Assembly (NCBI RefSeq): GCF_037094495.1
Contig: NZ_CP146612.1
Coordinates: 1,178,001-1,242,000 of the forward strand
Length of the DNA stretch: 64,000 nt
Origin: Dehalogenimonas sp. W
GTDB lineage: Bacteria; Chloroflexota; Dehalococcoidia; Dehalococcoidales; Dehalococcoidaceae
Reading direction: 5' to 3'
Positions 22,553 to 30,335 of the stretch are shown here, one piece after another; the stretch's first letter is position 1; each line of letters opens with the position of its first letter. The notes beneath the pieces are model-generated. The model was not told the origin of the DNA, made no database searches, and saw only the letters and a list, made by a program, of their open reading frames with translations. The position numbers and the translations under genes were made by a program.

Positions 22553-25527
22553 AACTCCAATTTGATGCCAACCAGCAATTCCAGCTTGATGCCGTGGCGG
22601 CGATCGTCGATCTGTTCGAAGGTCAACCCCAGGGCGCGCCGGAATATGCCGTAATCAACCTGGGTGCCATGGGCGGCTTGTTCAGCGGCCAGGAACAGAC
22701 GGAACTTGGAACCGGTAACCGCTTGCTGGTGGCAGAGGACAAACTGCGGGAGAATACCCGGAATGTCCAGATACGCAACGACATTGAAGCGCCGGAGCAT
22801 GAAGCACCGCTTGAATGCTCGGAACTGTTCGACGCGCCAGCCAATATGACCCGCCTCTGCCCCCACTTCTCGGTGGAAATGGAAACAGGCACCGGTAAAA
22901 CCTATGTCTATCTCCGGACAATTTTCGAACTATCGCAAAAATACGGTTTTCAGAAATTCATTATTGTAGTGCCTTCCGTAGCTATTCGTGAGGGCGTGCT
23001 GAAGAATATCGAAATAACCAAGGATCATTTCCGCGCTCTCTACAACAATATACCATTCGAACACTTCGTCTATGACGGTAAAAAGGTCAACCAACTGCGC
23101 CAGTTTGCCGTCAGCAATACCCTCCAGATCATGATCATCAACATTGATGCTTTTCGCAAAAACTTTGCCGGCACAGAAGCGGAACAGAAGAGCAACGTTA
23201 TCTATAAGGAAAGTGACAAGCTATCCGGTCGGCAGCCTATCGAGTTCGTTCAGGCAGCCAGGCCGATTGTCATTATCGATGAGCCCCAGAGCGTGGATTC
23301 CACAGAGAAGTCCCAGGAGGCCATCCGGGCTTTGAATCCACTTTGCACTCTTCGCTATTCCGCCACTCACCGGAATCCTTACAACCTTGTTTATCGTCTT
23401 GATCCGGTTCGGGCATTCGAATTGAAGCTGGTAAAACAAATCGTGGTAGCCAGTGCCGCGGCGGAAAACAGTGCCAACGATGCTTTCGTAAGAGTGGAAA
23501 GCATTGAGTACAAAAAAGGTGTCAAAGCTAAGTTGCGGATTCACGTTCAAACCAAGGATGGACCGAAAGAAAAAACGGTCACCGTAACCAACGGCGCCGA
23601 CCTGTTCACTCTGTCCGAAGAGCGCCCTTGTTATCAGCATGGTTTTTCTGTGGCTGAAATTTGGGCTGAACCAGGTAACGAATTCATCAGATTTAATAAC
23701 GGAAAACTGTTGCGCCTGGGTGAAGAAATGGGCGGCTTGCGAGATGATGTTTGGCGGGCGCAGATAAAACACACGGTGAAAAAACATCTGGATAAAGAAC
23801 TGCAATTACGTGGTCGCGGTATTAAGGTGCTTAGCCTTTTCTTCATTGACCGTGTAGCCAATTATCGTGACTACGAAGAATCCGGCCAGCCGGTAGCCGG
23901 GAAATTCGCCAGGGCATTTGAAGAGGAGTTTCATTCCTTGTCCGCATTGGAACAATATAAAGATCTGGATTGTGTTAAACACGCTATTGGAAAACTCCAC
24001 AACGGTTACTTTGCCCAGGACAGAAAGGGCATCTTAAAAGACACCCGCGGTGACACTCAGGCGGATGATGAAGTCTATAACCTCATCATGAAGGAGAAGG
24101 AACGCCTCCTTACGATTGACGAGCCGTTACGATTCATTTTCAGCCATTCAGCATTGCGTGAAGGCTGGGATAACCCGAACGTTTTTCAGATATGCACCCT
24201 CAATGAGACCCAAAGCGGTATTAAGAAACGCCAGGAAATCGGCCGCGGACTACGGTTGCCAGTAGACCAAAACGGCTTGCGGGTCTTTGATGACTCTATC
24301 AATAAGCTCTACGTGATGGCCAACGAAAGTTACGAAAATTTTGCCCGCAAGCTACAGACTGAATATGAAGAGGAGTGCGGAGTGACCTTCGGCAAGGTCC
24401 CGATAACAGCGTTTGCTAAATTGTGCCAGGTAGTTGACGGGCAAGAACAACCAATCGGCCGGACAGCCGCCGATGTTATCAAGGCGGCTTTAGTTGATCA
24501 AAAGATGCTTGATACCGAGGGGCGTATCCAAGCGGCTTTTGATCCTAAACGGCTCGATTTCGAGCTGAAATTACCCGAAGCGCATAGAGATCTGGCTTCG
24601 GCTGTAATTGATTTACTCTCCGCGTATCAGATTGAACGGCATATCCGCAGAGACAAAGATGAACGGGTAAACCATCTTAAGGGTTTTCTGTTAGAAGAAT
24701 CAGAGTTTAAAGCGTTATGGGAACAGATCAAACCTAAAACCACCTATCGGGTGGAATTTGAGACCGACGAATTGGTTAGTCGTGCAGTCGCGGCGATCAA
24801 GCGAATGGAGCGTATCGAAAAGCCCGTGATCCACGTCCGGACCGGTCAAGTAAAGGTCACCAAAGGCGGTGTTGATACCACCGATATCGGGGTTGCAGAA
24901 GAACAGGTTTCCTTTGGCACCAGGCCGGTGCCAGACCTATTAGCGTACCTTCAGAATCAGACTGAACTCACACGCTCCACCCTTGTTCGTATATTGAAAA
25001 GTTCAGGCCGTTTGGAAGATTTCTTTAATAATCCTCAACTGTTCATGGACACCGTCGCGGCAATATTGAAGAATGAACTCCATAGGCTCCTGGTAGACGG
25101 TATCAAATACGAGAAGGTCCATGGTGACGGACCGGAAGCAGAATGGGAGCAGCTCCTTTTCAAAAACGAAGAGATGATCAACTACCTGACGGCTTTGCAG
25201 GTTCAACATTCAATTTACGAATACGTTGAATATGACTCCGAAATAGAGCGGGAATTTGCGCGGCGATTGGACCAGCGCGAGGATATTAAGTTGTTCGTGA
25301 AATTGCCAAGATGGTTCGTCATCGACACGCCAGTTGGCAAATACAACCCGGATTGGGCCATCTTAAAGCATGATGACAAGTCTCTTTACCTGGTCCGTGA
25401 GACCAAAGGCACCAGGGATTTCCTGAAATTGCGTAACAGCGAAGTGGACAAAGTGAGGTGCGGCGCCAGGCATTTTGAGTCAATTGGTGTACCGTTTGCG
25501 GTGGTCACGTCTGCTGATCAAGTATAA
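22549..25527 (+). CDS. res: Type III-like restriction helicase-nuclease (Res), start codon ATA
   Basis: About 992 residues. Walker A TGTGKT (about 112), DEPQ (about 243), helicase motif VI QEIGRGLRLP, and a C-terminal PD-(D/E)xK nuclease (NPDWA at about 933, then ETKG at about 951). The frame is open from 22537 and encodes KLQFDANQQFQLDA, the usual N-terminus of this family, directly after ATA 22549-22551. No ATG, GTG or TTG precedes GTG 22594, which would lose 15 conserved residues and has no ribosome site. The ATA overlaps the rhuM TAA (ATAA); an ancestral ATGA overlap would need one G-to-A change that keeps the rhuM stop. Confidence 0.85.
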   Translation: MKLQFDANQQFQLDAVAAIVDLFEGQPQGAPEYAVINLGAMGGLFSGQEQTELGTGNRLLVAEDKLRENTRNVQIRNDIEAPEHEAPLECSELFDAPANMTRLCPHFSVEMETGTGKTYVYLRTIFELSQKYGFQKFIIVVPSVAIREGVLKNIEITKDHFRALYNNIPFEHFVYDGKKVNQLRQFAVSNTLQIMIINIDAFRKNFAGTEAEQKSNVIYKESDKLSGRQPIEFVQAARPIVIIDEPQSVDSTEKSQEAIRALNPLCTLRYSATHRNPYNLVYRLDPVRAFELKLVKQIVVASAAAENSANDAFVRVESIEYKKGVKAKLRIHVQTKDGPKEKTVTVTNGADLFTLSEERPCYQHGFSVAEIWAEPGNEFIRFNNGKLLRLGEEMGGLRDDVWRAQIKHTVKKHLDKELQLRGRGIKVLSLFFIDRVANYRDYEESGQPVAGKFARAFEEEFHSLSALEQYKDLDCVKHAIGKLHNGYFAQDRKGILKDTRGDTQADDEVYNLIMKEKERLLTIDEPLRFIFSHSALREGWDNPNVFQICTLNETQSGIKKRQEIGRGLRLPVDQNGLRVFDDSINKLYVMANESYENFARKLQTEYEEECGVTFGKVPITAFAKLCQVVDGQEQPIGRTAADVIKAALVDQKMLDTEGRIQAAFDPKRLDFELKLPEAHRDLASAVIDLLSAYQIERHIRRDKDERVNHLKGFLLEESEFKALWEQIKPKTTYRVEFETDELVSRAVAAIKRMERIEKPVIHVRTGQVKVTKGGVDTTDIGVAEEQVSFGTRPVPDLLAYLQNQTELTRSTLVRILKSSGRLEDFFNNPQLFMDTVAAILKNELHRLLVDGIKYEKVHGDGPEAEWEQLLFKNEEMINYLTALQVQHSIYEYVEYDSEIEREFARRLDQREDIKLFVKLPRWFVIDTPVGKYNPDWAILKHDDKSLYLVRETKGTRDFLKLRNSEVDKVRCGARHFESIGVPFAVVTSADQV

Positions 25528-25621
25528 GACTGTTTGGAAAATCGGTAATTACTTTCTATCTTCCAATCCATACTTCCCGGTGGTAATATTGAATTAACAG
25601 CCTGTCTGGTAAGGAGGCAAC

Positions 25622-25729
25622 ATGAAGTGTCCAAAATGCGGCAGTGAGGAAGTGGAGATACTGACCATATCCAACACGTTGTACTGCACCTGTAAAAAGT
25701 GCGGTCACAAGTGGAAGAGTGATCTTTAG
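25622..25729 (+). CDS. Tiny zinc-ribbon protein (35 residues)
   Basis: Starts MKCPKCGSEEVEI and has a second pair CTCKKCG near the end, so four Cys form a complete zinc ribbon. AAGGAGG lies 5-6 nt before ATG 25622, a near-perfect ribosome site. It is followed after 11 bases by the DUF2769-like gene. It probably binds zinc and perhaps nucleic acid; the role is unknown. Confidence 0.78.
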   Translation: MKCPKCGSEEVEILTISNTLYCTCKKCGHKWKSDL

Positions 25730-25740
25730 GGCATACGGCC

Positions 25741-25965
25741 ATGCCTGTTGAACTTAACCGGGACAGTATTGAAATAGATTGCCTGTGCCGTATCTGTCCT
25801 TCGTTTGTGGAGTGCGGTGAGCGCATCGGGTTCTGTGTGGCGGGTTCGGCCAGTGTTTGTATTGATATTGAGGCCGGTTGTCTGTGCCTGGGCTGTCCCG
25901 TCTGGGTGAAGCAGTGTTTCCGGCACGTTTATTATTGTGTCCGTGGCGCGGAGCCTGCCCAGTGA
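25741..25965 (+). CDS. Cysteine-rich DUF2769-like protein
   Basis: 74 residues with ten Cys in the pattern CLCRICPSF...C...FCVAGSASVC...GCLCLGCPVW...C...YYC, which fits the DUF2769 family (CxCxxCPS, then GCLCxxCPV, then YYCxRG). These small proteins occur in anaerobes and may bind metal. ATG 25741 has no strong ribosome site, but the gene lies 11 bases after the zinc-ribbon gene. It has no restriction-related motif and may not belong to the defence operon. Confidence 0.75.
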   Translation: MPVELNRDSIEIDCLCRICPSFVECGERIGFCVAGSASVCIDIEAGCLCLGCPVWVKQCFRHVYYCVRGAEPAQ

Positions 25966-26096
25966 ATATGGCAATGATCATTGATGTGCTAACTACATCA
26001 CATAGATGTACGATAACAAACAAGGTGCAGATTGGAAATTTCTCCGGACCTCCGTGTAGGTTCAAACCGAAAGCTGGAGATTAAGCATTTTTAACA

Positions 26097-26276
26097 ATGG
26101 AAAATAGCGAAATAAAAGTAATAAGCGTGCGTCAGGCAGTCTCTCAGTCCCAGGCCTTGCTGAGGGGCTGTATCCCCGCGGGGCGCTGTCTTTCCGAAGA
26201 ACTAATCAAGGAGCGGCGGGAAGAAGCGAGCCGTGGCAGAAATCGTTGGTACCCTGGTGGGCCTGTCCAGCCATGA
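26097..26276 (+). CDS. Antitoxin-like small ORF, probably degenerate
   Basis: 59 residues: MENSEIKVISVRQ at the start and LSEELIKERREEASRG towards the end. The start recalls Phd-type antitoxins (VISVREA) and the later part recalls the C-terminal arm of AbrB/Phd-type antitoxins (SLxDELIAERREEA). The protein is short and its last residues run into a dispersed repeat. No toxin gene is adjacent and no ribosome site is visible. Most likely a decayed or internally deleted antitoxin gene. Confidence 0.3.
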   Translation: MENSEIKVISVRQAVSQSQALLRGCIPAGRCLSEELIKERREEASRGRNRWYPGGPVQP

Positions 26277-26350
26277 ACGGTTCTATGGAAGACTGAATAC
26301 TGCCTACCGTTTACTGTCTACTGAAAACTGATAGCTGACCGCTGATAGCT
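26265..26350. repeat. Intergenic repeat field 3, right edge of the island
   Basis: This stretch contains CCATGAACGG (the end of the 32-base hairpin element), GAATACTG...TTTACTGTCTACTGAAAACTG and GCTGATAGCTGACCGCTGATAGCT-type units (in pieces under 20 bases), the same families as at 9301-9590 and 10560-10750. Together with 25966-26096, which holds nothing I can identify, it separates the defence island from the chromosomal genes. Confidence 0.75.
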
Positions 26351-26382
26351 AAAATATTCTCCCGAAATGAGACATTTACCCA

Positions 26383-26411
26383 TTGACTATAACTAACATA
26401 CGTGCTAAAAT
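26383..26411 (+). promoter_or_regulatory. Promoter of the leaderless gene at 26419
   Basis: TTGACT (26383-26388), 17-nt spacer, TAAAAT (26406-26411), then 7 nt to ATG 26419. The TTG of the -35 box is in frame with the gene and makes a false upstream start. Confidence 0.75.
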
Positions 26412-26418
26412 ACATGCT

Positions 26419-26853
26419 ATGATAAACAATGAACAATGTGCCCCAGACAAGCCTGACTCTCCCGGCTCTCATCCACCTGATTCCGAAGCTTCGCCCCGCC
26501 GCGGCCCAGGTGCCCCGTTTGGAAATCAGAACGCCCGTAAGCGTGATTTCTACGCCCGGCATGCTGCCGGCAGCCGTCAACCAAGCCTGGAGGAGGCCAT
26601 GCAAGTTCAGGGGCTTGAGCAGGAGATTGGGCTGTTACGCCACAAACTCCAGTTGATGGAAATACGCAGCCCTGACGACCTCATGTTGTTTTTCAAGGGG
26701 GTTAATATCCTGTCTAACGTGATGGCCCGTTGCCGGCATCTTCCAAAAAAGAAGGATGAAAATGAGATATTGCGGGGACTGCAAAGCCTGTTCAGCGGCA
26801 TAATCATACCGGAAGAAGCGAAAAACGAGATTCTGGCAAAGGAGCTTGATTGA
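26419..26853 (+). CDS. Unknown protein with PGAPFGNQNARK motif
   Basis: 144 residues. An N-terminal Pro-rich part leads to GPGAPFGNQNARKRDFYARH, a motif seen in small mobile-element proteins such as phage terminase small-subunit-like and element-borne hypothetical proteins. Helices rich in Glu and Leu follow. I cannot assign a function. ATG 26419 lies 7 nt after a good -10 and has no ribosome site, so the mRNA is probably leaderless. Its position next to repeat field 3 suggests it belongs to a mobile region. Confidence 0.6.
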   Translation: MINNEQCAPDKPDSPGSHPPDSEASPRRGPGAPFGNQNARKRDFYARHAAGSRQPSLEEAMQVQGLEQEIGLLRHKLQLMEIRSPDDLMLFFKGVNILSNVMARCRHLPKKKDENEILRGLQSLFSGIIIPEEAKNEILAKELD

Positions 26854-26990
26854 ATTTGCTAAAAACAATAATTGAAAAGGCCTATCAATTACCTAAAAAG
26901 GCCGTTTTTAAACGTAAAATTCGGATTCGTTTCTGTAAAAAATACTTTTCTGTAACAAATCAAATCCCCTTCGGTGATTGCTTGATTATT

Positions 26991-27019
26991 TTGACATAAG
27001 CCCTTTTACCTTCTATTCT
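26991..27019 (+). promoter_or_regulatory. Promoter of rubredoxin-korAB
   Basis: TTGACA (26991-26996), 17-nt spacer, TATTCT (27014-27019). Predicted start near 27026, just before the GAGAGG ribosome site. Confidence 0.7.
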
Positions 27020-27035
27020 GGAATGAGAGAGGTGA

Positions 27036-27206
27036 ATGGAAAAAATGACCAAATACCGTTGTCTGATCTGTAACTACATCTATGACCCGGCGCAGGGGGA
27101 TCCCGGAGCCGGGGTTAAGCCGGGTACCGCTTTTGAAGACCTGCCCGGTGACTGGGTTTGTCCCATCTGCGGCGCGGGCAAAGACCAGTTCGTAAAAGCG
27201 GAATAA
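27036..27206 (+). CDS. Rubredoxin
   Basis: 56 residues with the iron-binding pairs CLIC (about 9-12) and [20 protein letters not shown] between them, and [10 protein letters not shown] small cytoplasmic one-electron carrier. GAGAGG precedes ATG 27036; ATG 27045 is an in-frame alternative. It lies 19 bases ahead of korA and behind a TTGACA promoter, so it is probably co-expressed with the ferredoxin oxidoreductase and may share its electron traffic. Confidence 0.95.
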   Translation: MEKMTKYRCLICNYIYDPAQGDPGAGVKPGTAFEDLPGDWVCPICGAGKDQFVKAE

Positions 27207-27225
27207 AAGTTTCCGGAGGTTTTCT

Positions 27226-28959
27226 ATGCCGGTAGACCTGAACATTTTAATCGGCGGTGAGGCCGGGCAGGGGGTTGTGTCGGTCGGGGCGGTGCTGGGC
27301 CGGGTGATGCTGCGCGGCGGTTACGAAGTCTTTACCGACCAGGATTTTGAGTCCCGCATTCGCGGCGGCCATTCCTTTGCCCGGGTAAGAGTTGCCGACC
27401 GGCCAGTGCAGTCGCCGCGGGAAGATACCGATATGGTGCTGGCGCTGAACGCCGAAAGTGTATTACTGCACCAGGCGGAGCTGACCCCCGGCGGCGTTCT
27501 CATCTATGATGGGCACCAAACTGAAGTCAAACCGGCCGGCGAGCTGAATTGTCTGGATATCCCCATCGCCGACATCGCGGTTGCAGCCGCCGGCAGTCTG
27601 AAGATGGCCAACACCGTGGCTACAGCCGCGGCGCTGGGACTGCTGGAGTATGACTTTTCGCTGCTCTCCGAGGTGTTGGAGCATGAGTATGGCCGGCACG
27701 GTCAACAGGTGGTTGAGGCCAATATCAAGGCCGCCCGCGCTGGTTACGATTATGCGGCCGCCCACCGGCCGAAGGGTTACGCCTTCCCGCTGAAGGCCGG
27801 CAAGCCGTCCGGGAAGCTGTTGCTTACCGGTAATGAAGCCGTGGCGCTGGGTGCGCTGGCGGCCGGTTGCCGCTTCGTGGCTGGTTATCCCATGACGCCG
27901 TCCACGCCGATCCTGGAATACCTGGCGGATAAGGGTCGGGAGTTCGGGGTGCCGGTGATTCAGTCTGAGGATGAGATTGCCGCCATTAATATGGCGGTCG
28001 GGGCTGGTTACGCCGGGGCGCGGGCGATGACTGCGACGTCCGGCGGCGGCTTCAGCCTGATGACGGAGGGGCTGGCGCTGGCCGGCATGACCGAAACACC
28101 GGTGGTTATCGTTCTGGGGCAGCGGGCCGGTCCGGCCACCGGACTGCCGACGCGCACCGAACAGGCCGAACTGAATTATGCGATACATGCCGGTCACGGC
28201 GAATTCCCCCGCGCGGTGCTGGCCCCGGCTAACGCTGAAGAGGCTTTTTGGCTGACGGTCAAGGCCTTCAATCTGGCGGAGAAATATCAGACGCCGGTCA
28301 TTGTCCTAACTGACCATCAGATGGCCGACTCCTATTATACTGTGGCCCCGTTTGACCTTGAAGCGGTAACAATAGAAAGGGGCGAATGGCTGTCTCAGAC
28401 CGAGGCTGACCGCCAGGGCAGGGAACATAAGCGTTATGCTTACACCGAATCCGGCGTCTCCCCGCGGGCTTTACCCGGTATTCACCAGGCGCTGGTGGCG
28501 GCGGATTCCGATGAACACTCTGAAGCCGGTCATATCATTGAAGACGCCGCAACCCGGCGGCTGATGGTCGGCAAACGGCTGAAGAAACTGACCGGACTGG
28601 CCGCCGAGATTAACAAACCCGTCCTCAGCCGGCAGCCGCAGGCGGATTATACCTTCATCAGTTGGGGCTCGGGCTTCGGCCCGGTTGCCGAGGCGGTTGA
28701 AATCCTGAATGGTGCCGGCGGCAAGATAAGTCATCTGCATCTGGCGGAATTGTGGCCGTTCCCGGCCTCGGAAGTCGCTGCCATGCTGGACGGCGGCGGC
28801 AAACCGGTGGTCATTGAAAGCAATGCCACCGGCCAATTGGTGCGGCTGATTCAGGCGGAGACCGGCATCAATGCTGATATCCGCATCAACCGTTTTGACG
28901 GGCGGCCGCTGTCGGCTGCATATATTCTGAACCAATTTCAGCCGGAGGGTGCGTCATGA
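27226..28959 (+). CDS. korA: 2-oxoacid:ferredoxin oxidoreductase, gamma-alpha fusion subunit (KorA type)
   Basis: 577 residues. The N-terminal gamma domain (about 1-185) has GGEAGQGVVSVGAVLGR and SRIRGGHSFARV; the alpha domain follows (from about 200) with FVAGYPMTPSTPI and ATSGGGFSLM. This layout is typical of two-subunit 2-oxoglutarate:ferredoxin oxidoreductases, which interconvert 2-oxoglutarate and succinyl-CoA + CO2. Substrate is inferred from the layout; other 2-oxoacids are possible. GGAGG precedes ATG 27226. It overlaps korB by 4 bases. Confidence 0.9.
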   Translation: MPVDLNILIGGEAGQGVVSVGAVLGRVMLRGGYEVFTDQDFESRIRGGHSFARVRVADRPVQSPREDTDMVLALNAESVLLHQAELTPGGVLIYDGHQTEVKPAGELNCLDIPIADIAVAAAGSLKMANTVATAAALGLLEYDFSLLSEVLEHEYGRHGQQVVEANIKAARAGYDYAAAHRPKGYAFPLKAGKPSGKLLLTGNEAVALGALAAGCRFVAGYPMTPSTPILEYLADKGREFGVPVIQSEDEIAAINMAVGAGYAGARAMTATSGGGFSLMTEGLALAGMTETPVVIVLGQRAGPATGLPTRTEQAELNYAIHAGHGEFPRAVLAPANAEEAFWLTVKAFNLAEKYQTPVIVLTDHQMADSYYTVAPFDLEAVTIERGEWLSQTEADRQGREHKRYAYTESGVSPRALPGIHQALVAADSDEHSEAGHIIEDAATRRLMVGKRLKKLTGLAAEINKPVLSRQPQADYTFISWGSGFGPVAEAVEILNGAGGKISHLHLAELWPFPASEVAAMLDGGGKPVVIESNATGQLVRLIQAETGINADIRINRFDGRPLSAAYILNQFQPEGAS

Positions 28960-29828
28960 GCGATAAACTTAAAATTACCCTTGATGACTACACCCCGGCC
29001 TCGGACAACGCCTGGTGTCCGGGGTGCGGCAACTTCGGTATCCTGCGGGCGGTCAATCAGGCGCTGGTAGAACTGCAACTGGAGCCCTGGCAGGTGCTGA
29101 TGGTTTCCGGCATTGGTCAGGCAGCCAAGCTGCCGCATTACACCCGGACCAATATTTTTAACGGACTGCACGGCCGGCCGCTGCCGGCGGCCATCGGTGC
29201 CAAAACCGTTAATGCCGGGCTGACGGTCATCGCCGAAAGCGGCGACGGCGACGCCTACGGCGAAGGCGGCAATCACTTCATTCATACCATGAACCGCAAT
29301 CCGGACATCACTTACCTGGTACACAACAATCAGGTGTATGGGCTGACCAAGGGCCAGGCCTCACCGACCACTGACCTGGGCTTTACCACTAAAATGAACC
29401 CGGATGGGGCTTGGACGGCGCTGCATCCGCTGGCGCTGGCGGTGGCCGCTGATTGCAGCTTCATCGCCCGCGGCTTTGCCGGTGATCTGGAACAACTGGC
29501 GGCTCTGATCGCCGCCGGAGTCCGGCACCCGGGTTTTGCCCTGGTGGAGATATTACAGCCGTGCGTCAGCTTTAATAAGAAAAACACTTTTCAATGGTAT
29601 CAGGAACGGGTATATAAACTGGAGGATGAGTCTGGTTATGATACGGCTGACCGGACGGCAGCTTTTGGCAAGGCACTGGAGTGGGGAGATAAGATTCCCA
29701 CCGGCGTCATCTACCGTCATCCCAGAGAGACCTTTGATGAATATCTCGGCACTGCCGGCAAAGAGCCGCTGGTGTTGCGCCGGCCGGACATCAGGTCGGT
29801 GGCAGACCTCTTTGAAGAGTTCCGCTAG
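28956..29828 (+). CDS. korB: 2-oxoacid:ferredoxin oxidoreductase, beta subunit (KorB type)
   Basis: 290 residues with WCPGCGN (residues 21-27), the thiamine diphosphate motif GDGDAYGEGGNHF and NNQVYGLTKGQASPT, and a later Cys in QPCVSFN that with the others can hold a 4Fe-4S cluster. It completes KorAB. Together with IDH (51461) and the aconitase-like pair it would link 2-oxoglutarate to succinyl-CoA. Start by ATGA overlap with korA. Confidence 0.92.
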   Translation: MSDKLKITLDDYTPASDNAWCPGCGNFGILRAVNQALVELQLEPWQVLMVSGIGQAAKLPHYTRTNIFNGLHGRPLPAAIGAKTVNAGLTVIAESGDGDAYGEGGNHFIHTMNRNPDITYLVHNNQVYGLTKGQASPTTDLGFTTKMNPDGAWTALHPLALAVAADCSFIARGFAGDLEQLAALIAAGVRHPGFALVEILQPCVSFNKKNTFQWYQERVYKLEDESGYDTADRTAAFGKALEWGDKIPTGVIYRHPRETFDEYLGTAGKEPLVLRRPDIRSVADLFEEFR

Positions 29829-29888
29829 CCGCCTGAACTACTGCCGCCGGGTGATGCTATAATAATTTCCGAAGGTGGATGACAGTAG

Positions 29889-30293
29889 ATGAGAAAAGAA
29901 CAAAAGATACTTAAAAAAGCCGGAACCATTGCCGTAGTCGGCGCCTCGCCGGATATTTCCCGGCATTCCAACGCCGTTACCGCTTACCTGATAGCGTCCG
30001 GTTTTCGGGTGATACCGGTCAATCCCAATGCCGCCGAGGTTTTGGGGTTGAAAAGCTACCCGGACCTTAAATCCGTGCCGGAACCGGTGGACATCGTTAA
30101 TGTCTTTCGGGCTTCAGAGCATACGCCGGAAATTGCCGAAGATGCCGTGGCTATCGGCGCCAGAGTGTTGTGGCTGCAGCAGGGCGTGGTCAATGAAACA
30201 GCGGCGGATATTGCCATGCGGGGCGGGCTGGAGGTCATTATGGACCGGTGTATCGCCCGGGCTCACGCCGCCATGACCGGTCTCAGTCACTAG
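29889..30293 (+). CDS. CoA-binding domain protein (YccU type)
   Basis: 134 residues forming a single Rossmann CoA-binding domain: VVGASPDISRHSNAV, FRVIPVNPNAAEVLG, SVPEPVDIVNVFRA and VIMDRCIARAH. Stand-alone proteins of this family bind CoA or a derivative; the function is unsettled. AAGGTGG lies 13 nt before the ATG, and a TATAAT at 29858-29863 marks a promoter. It is followed by the acetyltransferase-glycosyltransferase-deacetylase genes. Confidence 0.9.
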   Translation: MRKEQKILKKAGTIAVVGASPDISRHSNAVTAYLIASGFRVIPVNPNAAEVLGLKSYPDLKSVPEPVDIVNVFRASEHTPEIAEDAVAIGARVLWLQQGVVNETAADIAMRGGLEVIMDRCIARAHAAMTGLSH

Positions 30294-30299
30294 CCGGCG

Positions 30300-30328
30300 G
30301 TGACAATCAGCGCTTTCCGTGATATTCT
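30300..30328 (+). promoter_or_regulatory. Promoter of the leaderless acetyltransferase gene
   Basis: GTGACA (30300-30305), 17-nt spacer, TATTCT (30323-30328), then 7 nt to ATG 30336. The GTG of the -35 box is an in-frame false start. Confidence 0.55.
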
Positions 30329-30335
30329 TAAATAT

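Noticed and set aside
14871-25527. DISARM or BREX system
   Set aside because: The helicase and methylase could suggest class 1 DISARM, but drmA, drmB and drmC are missing; no brx or pgl genes are present.
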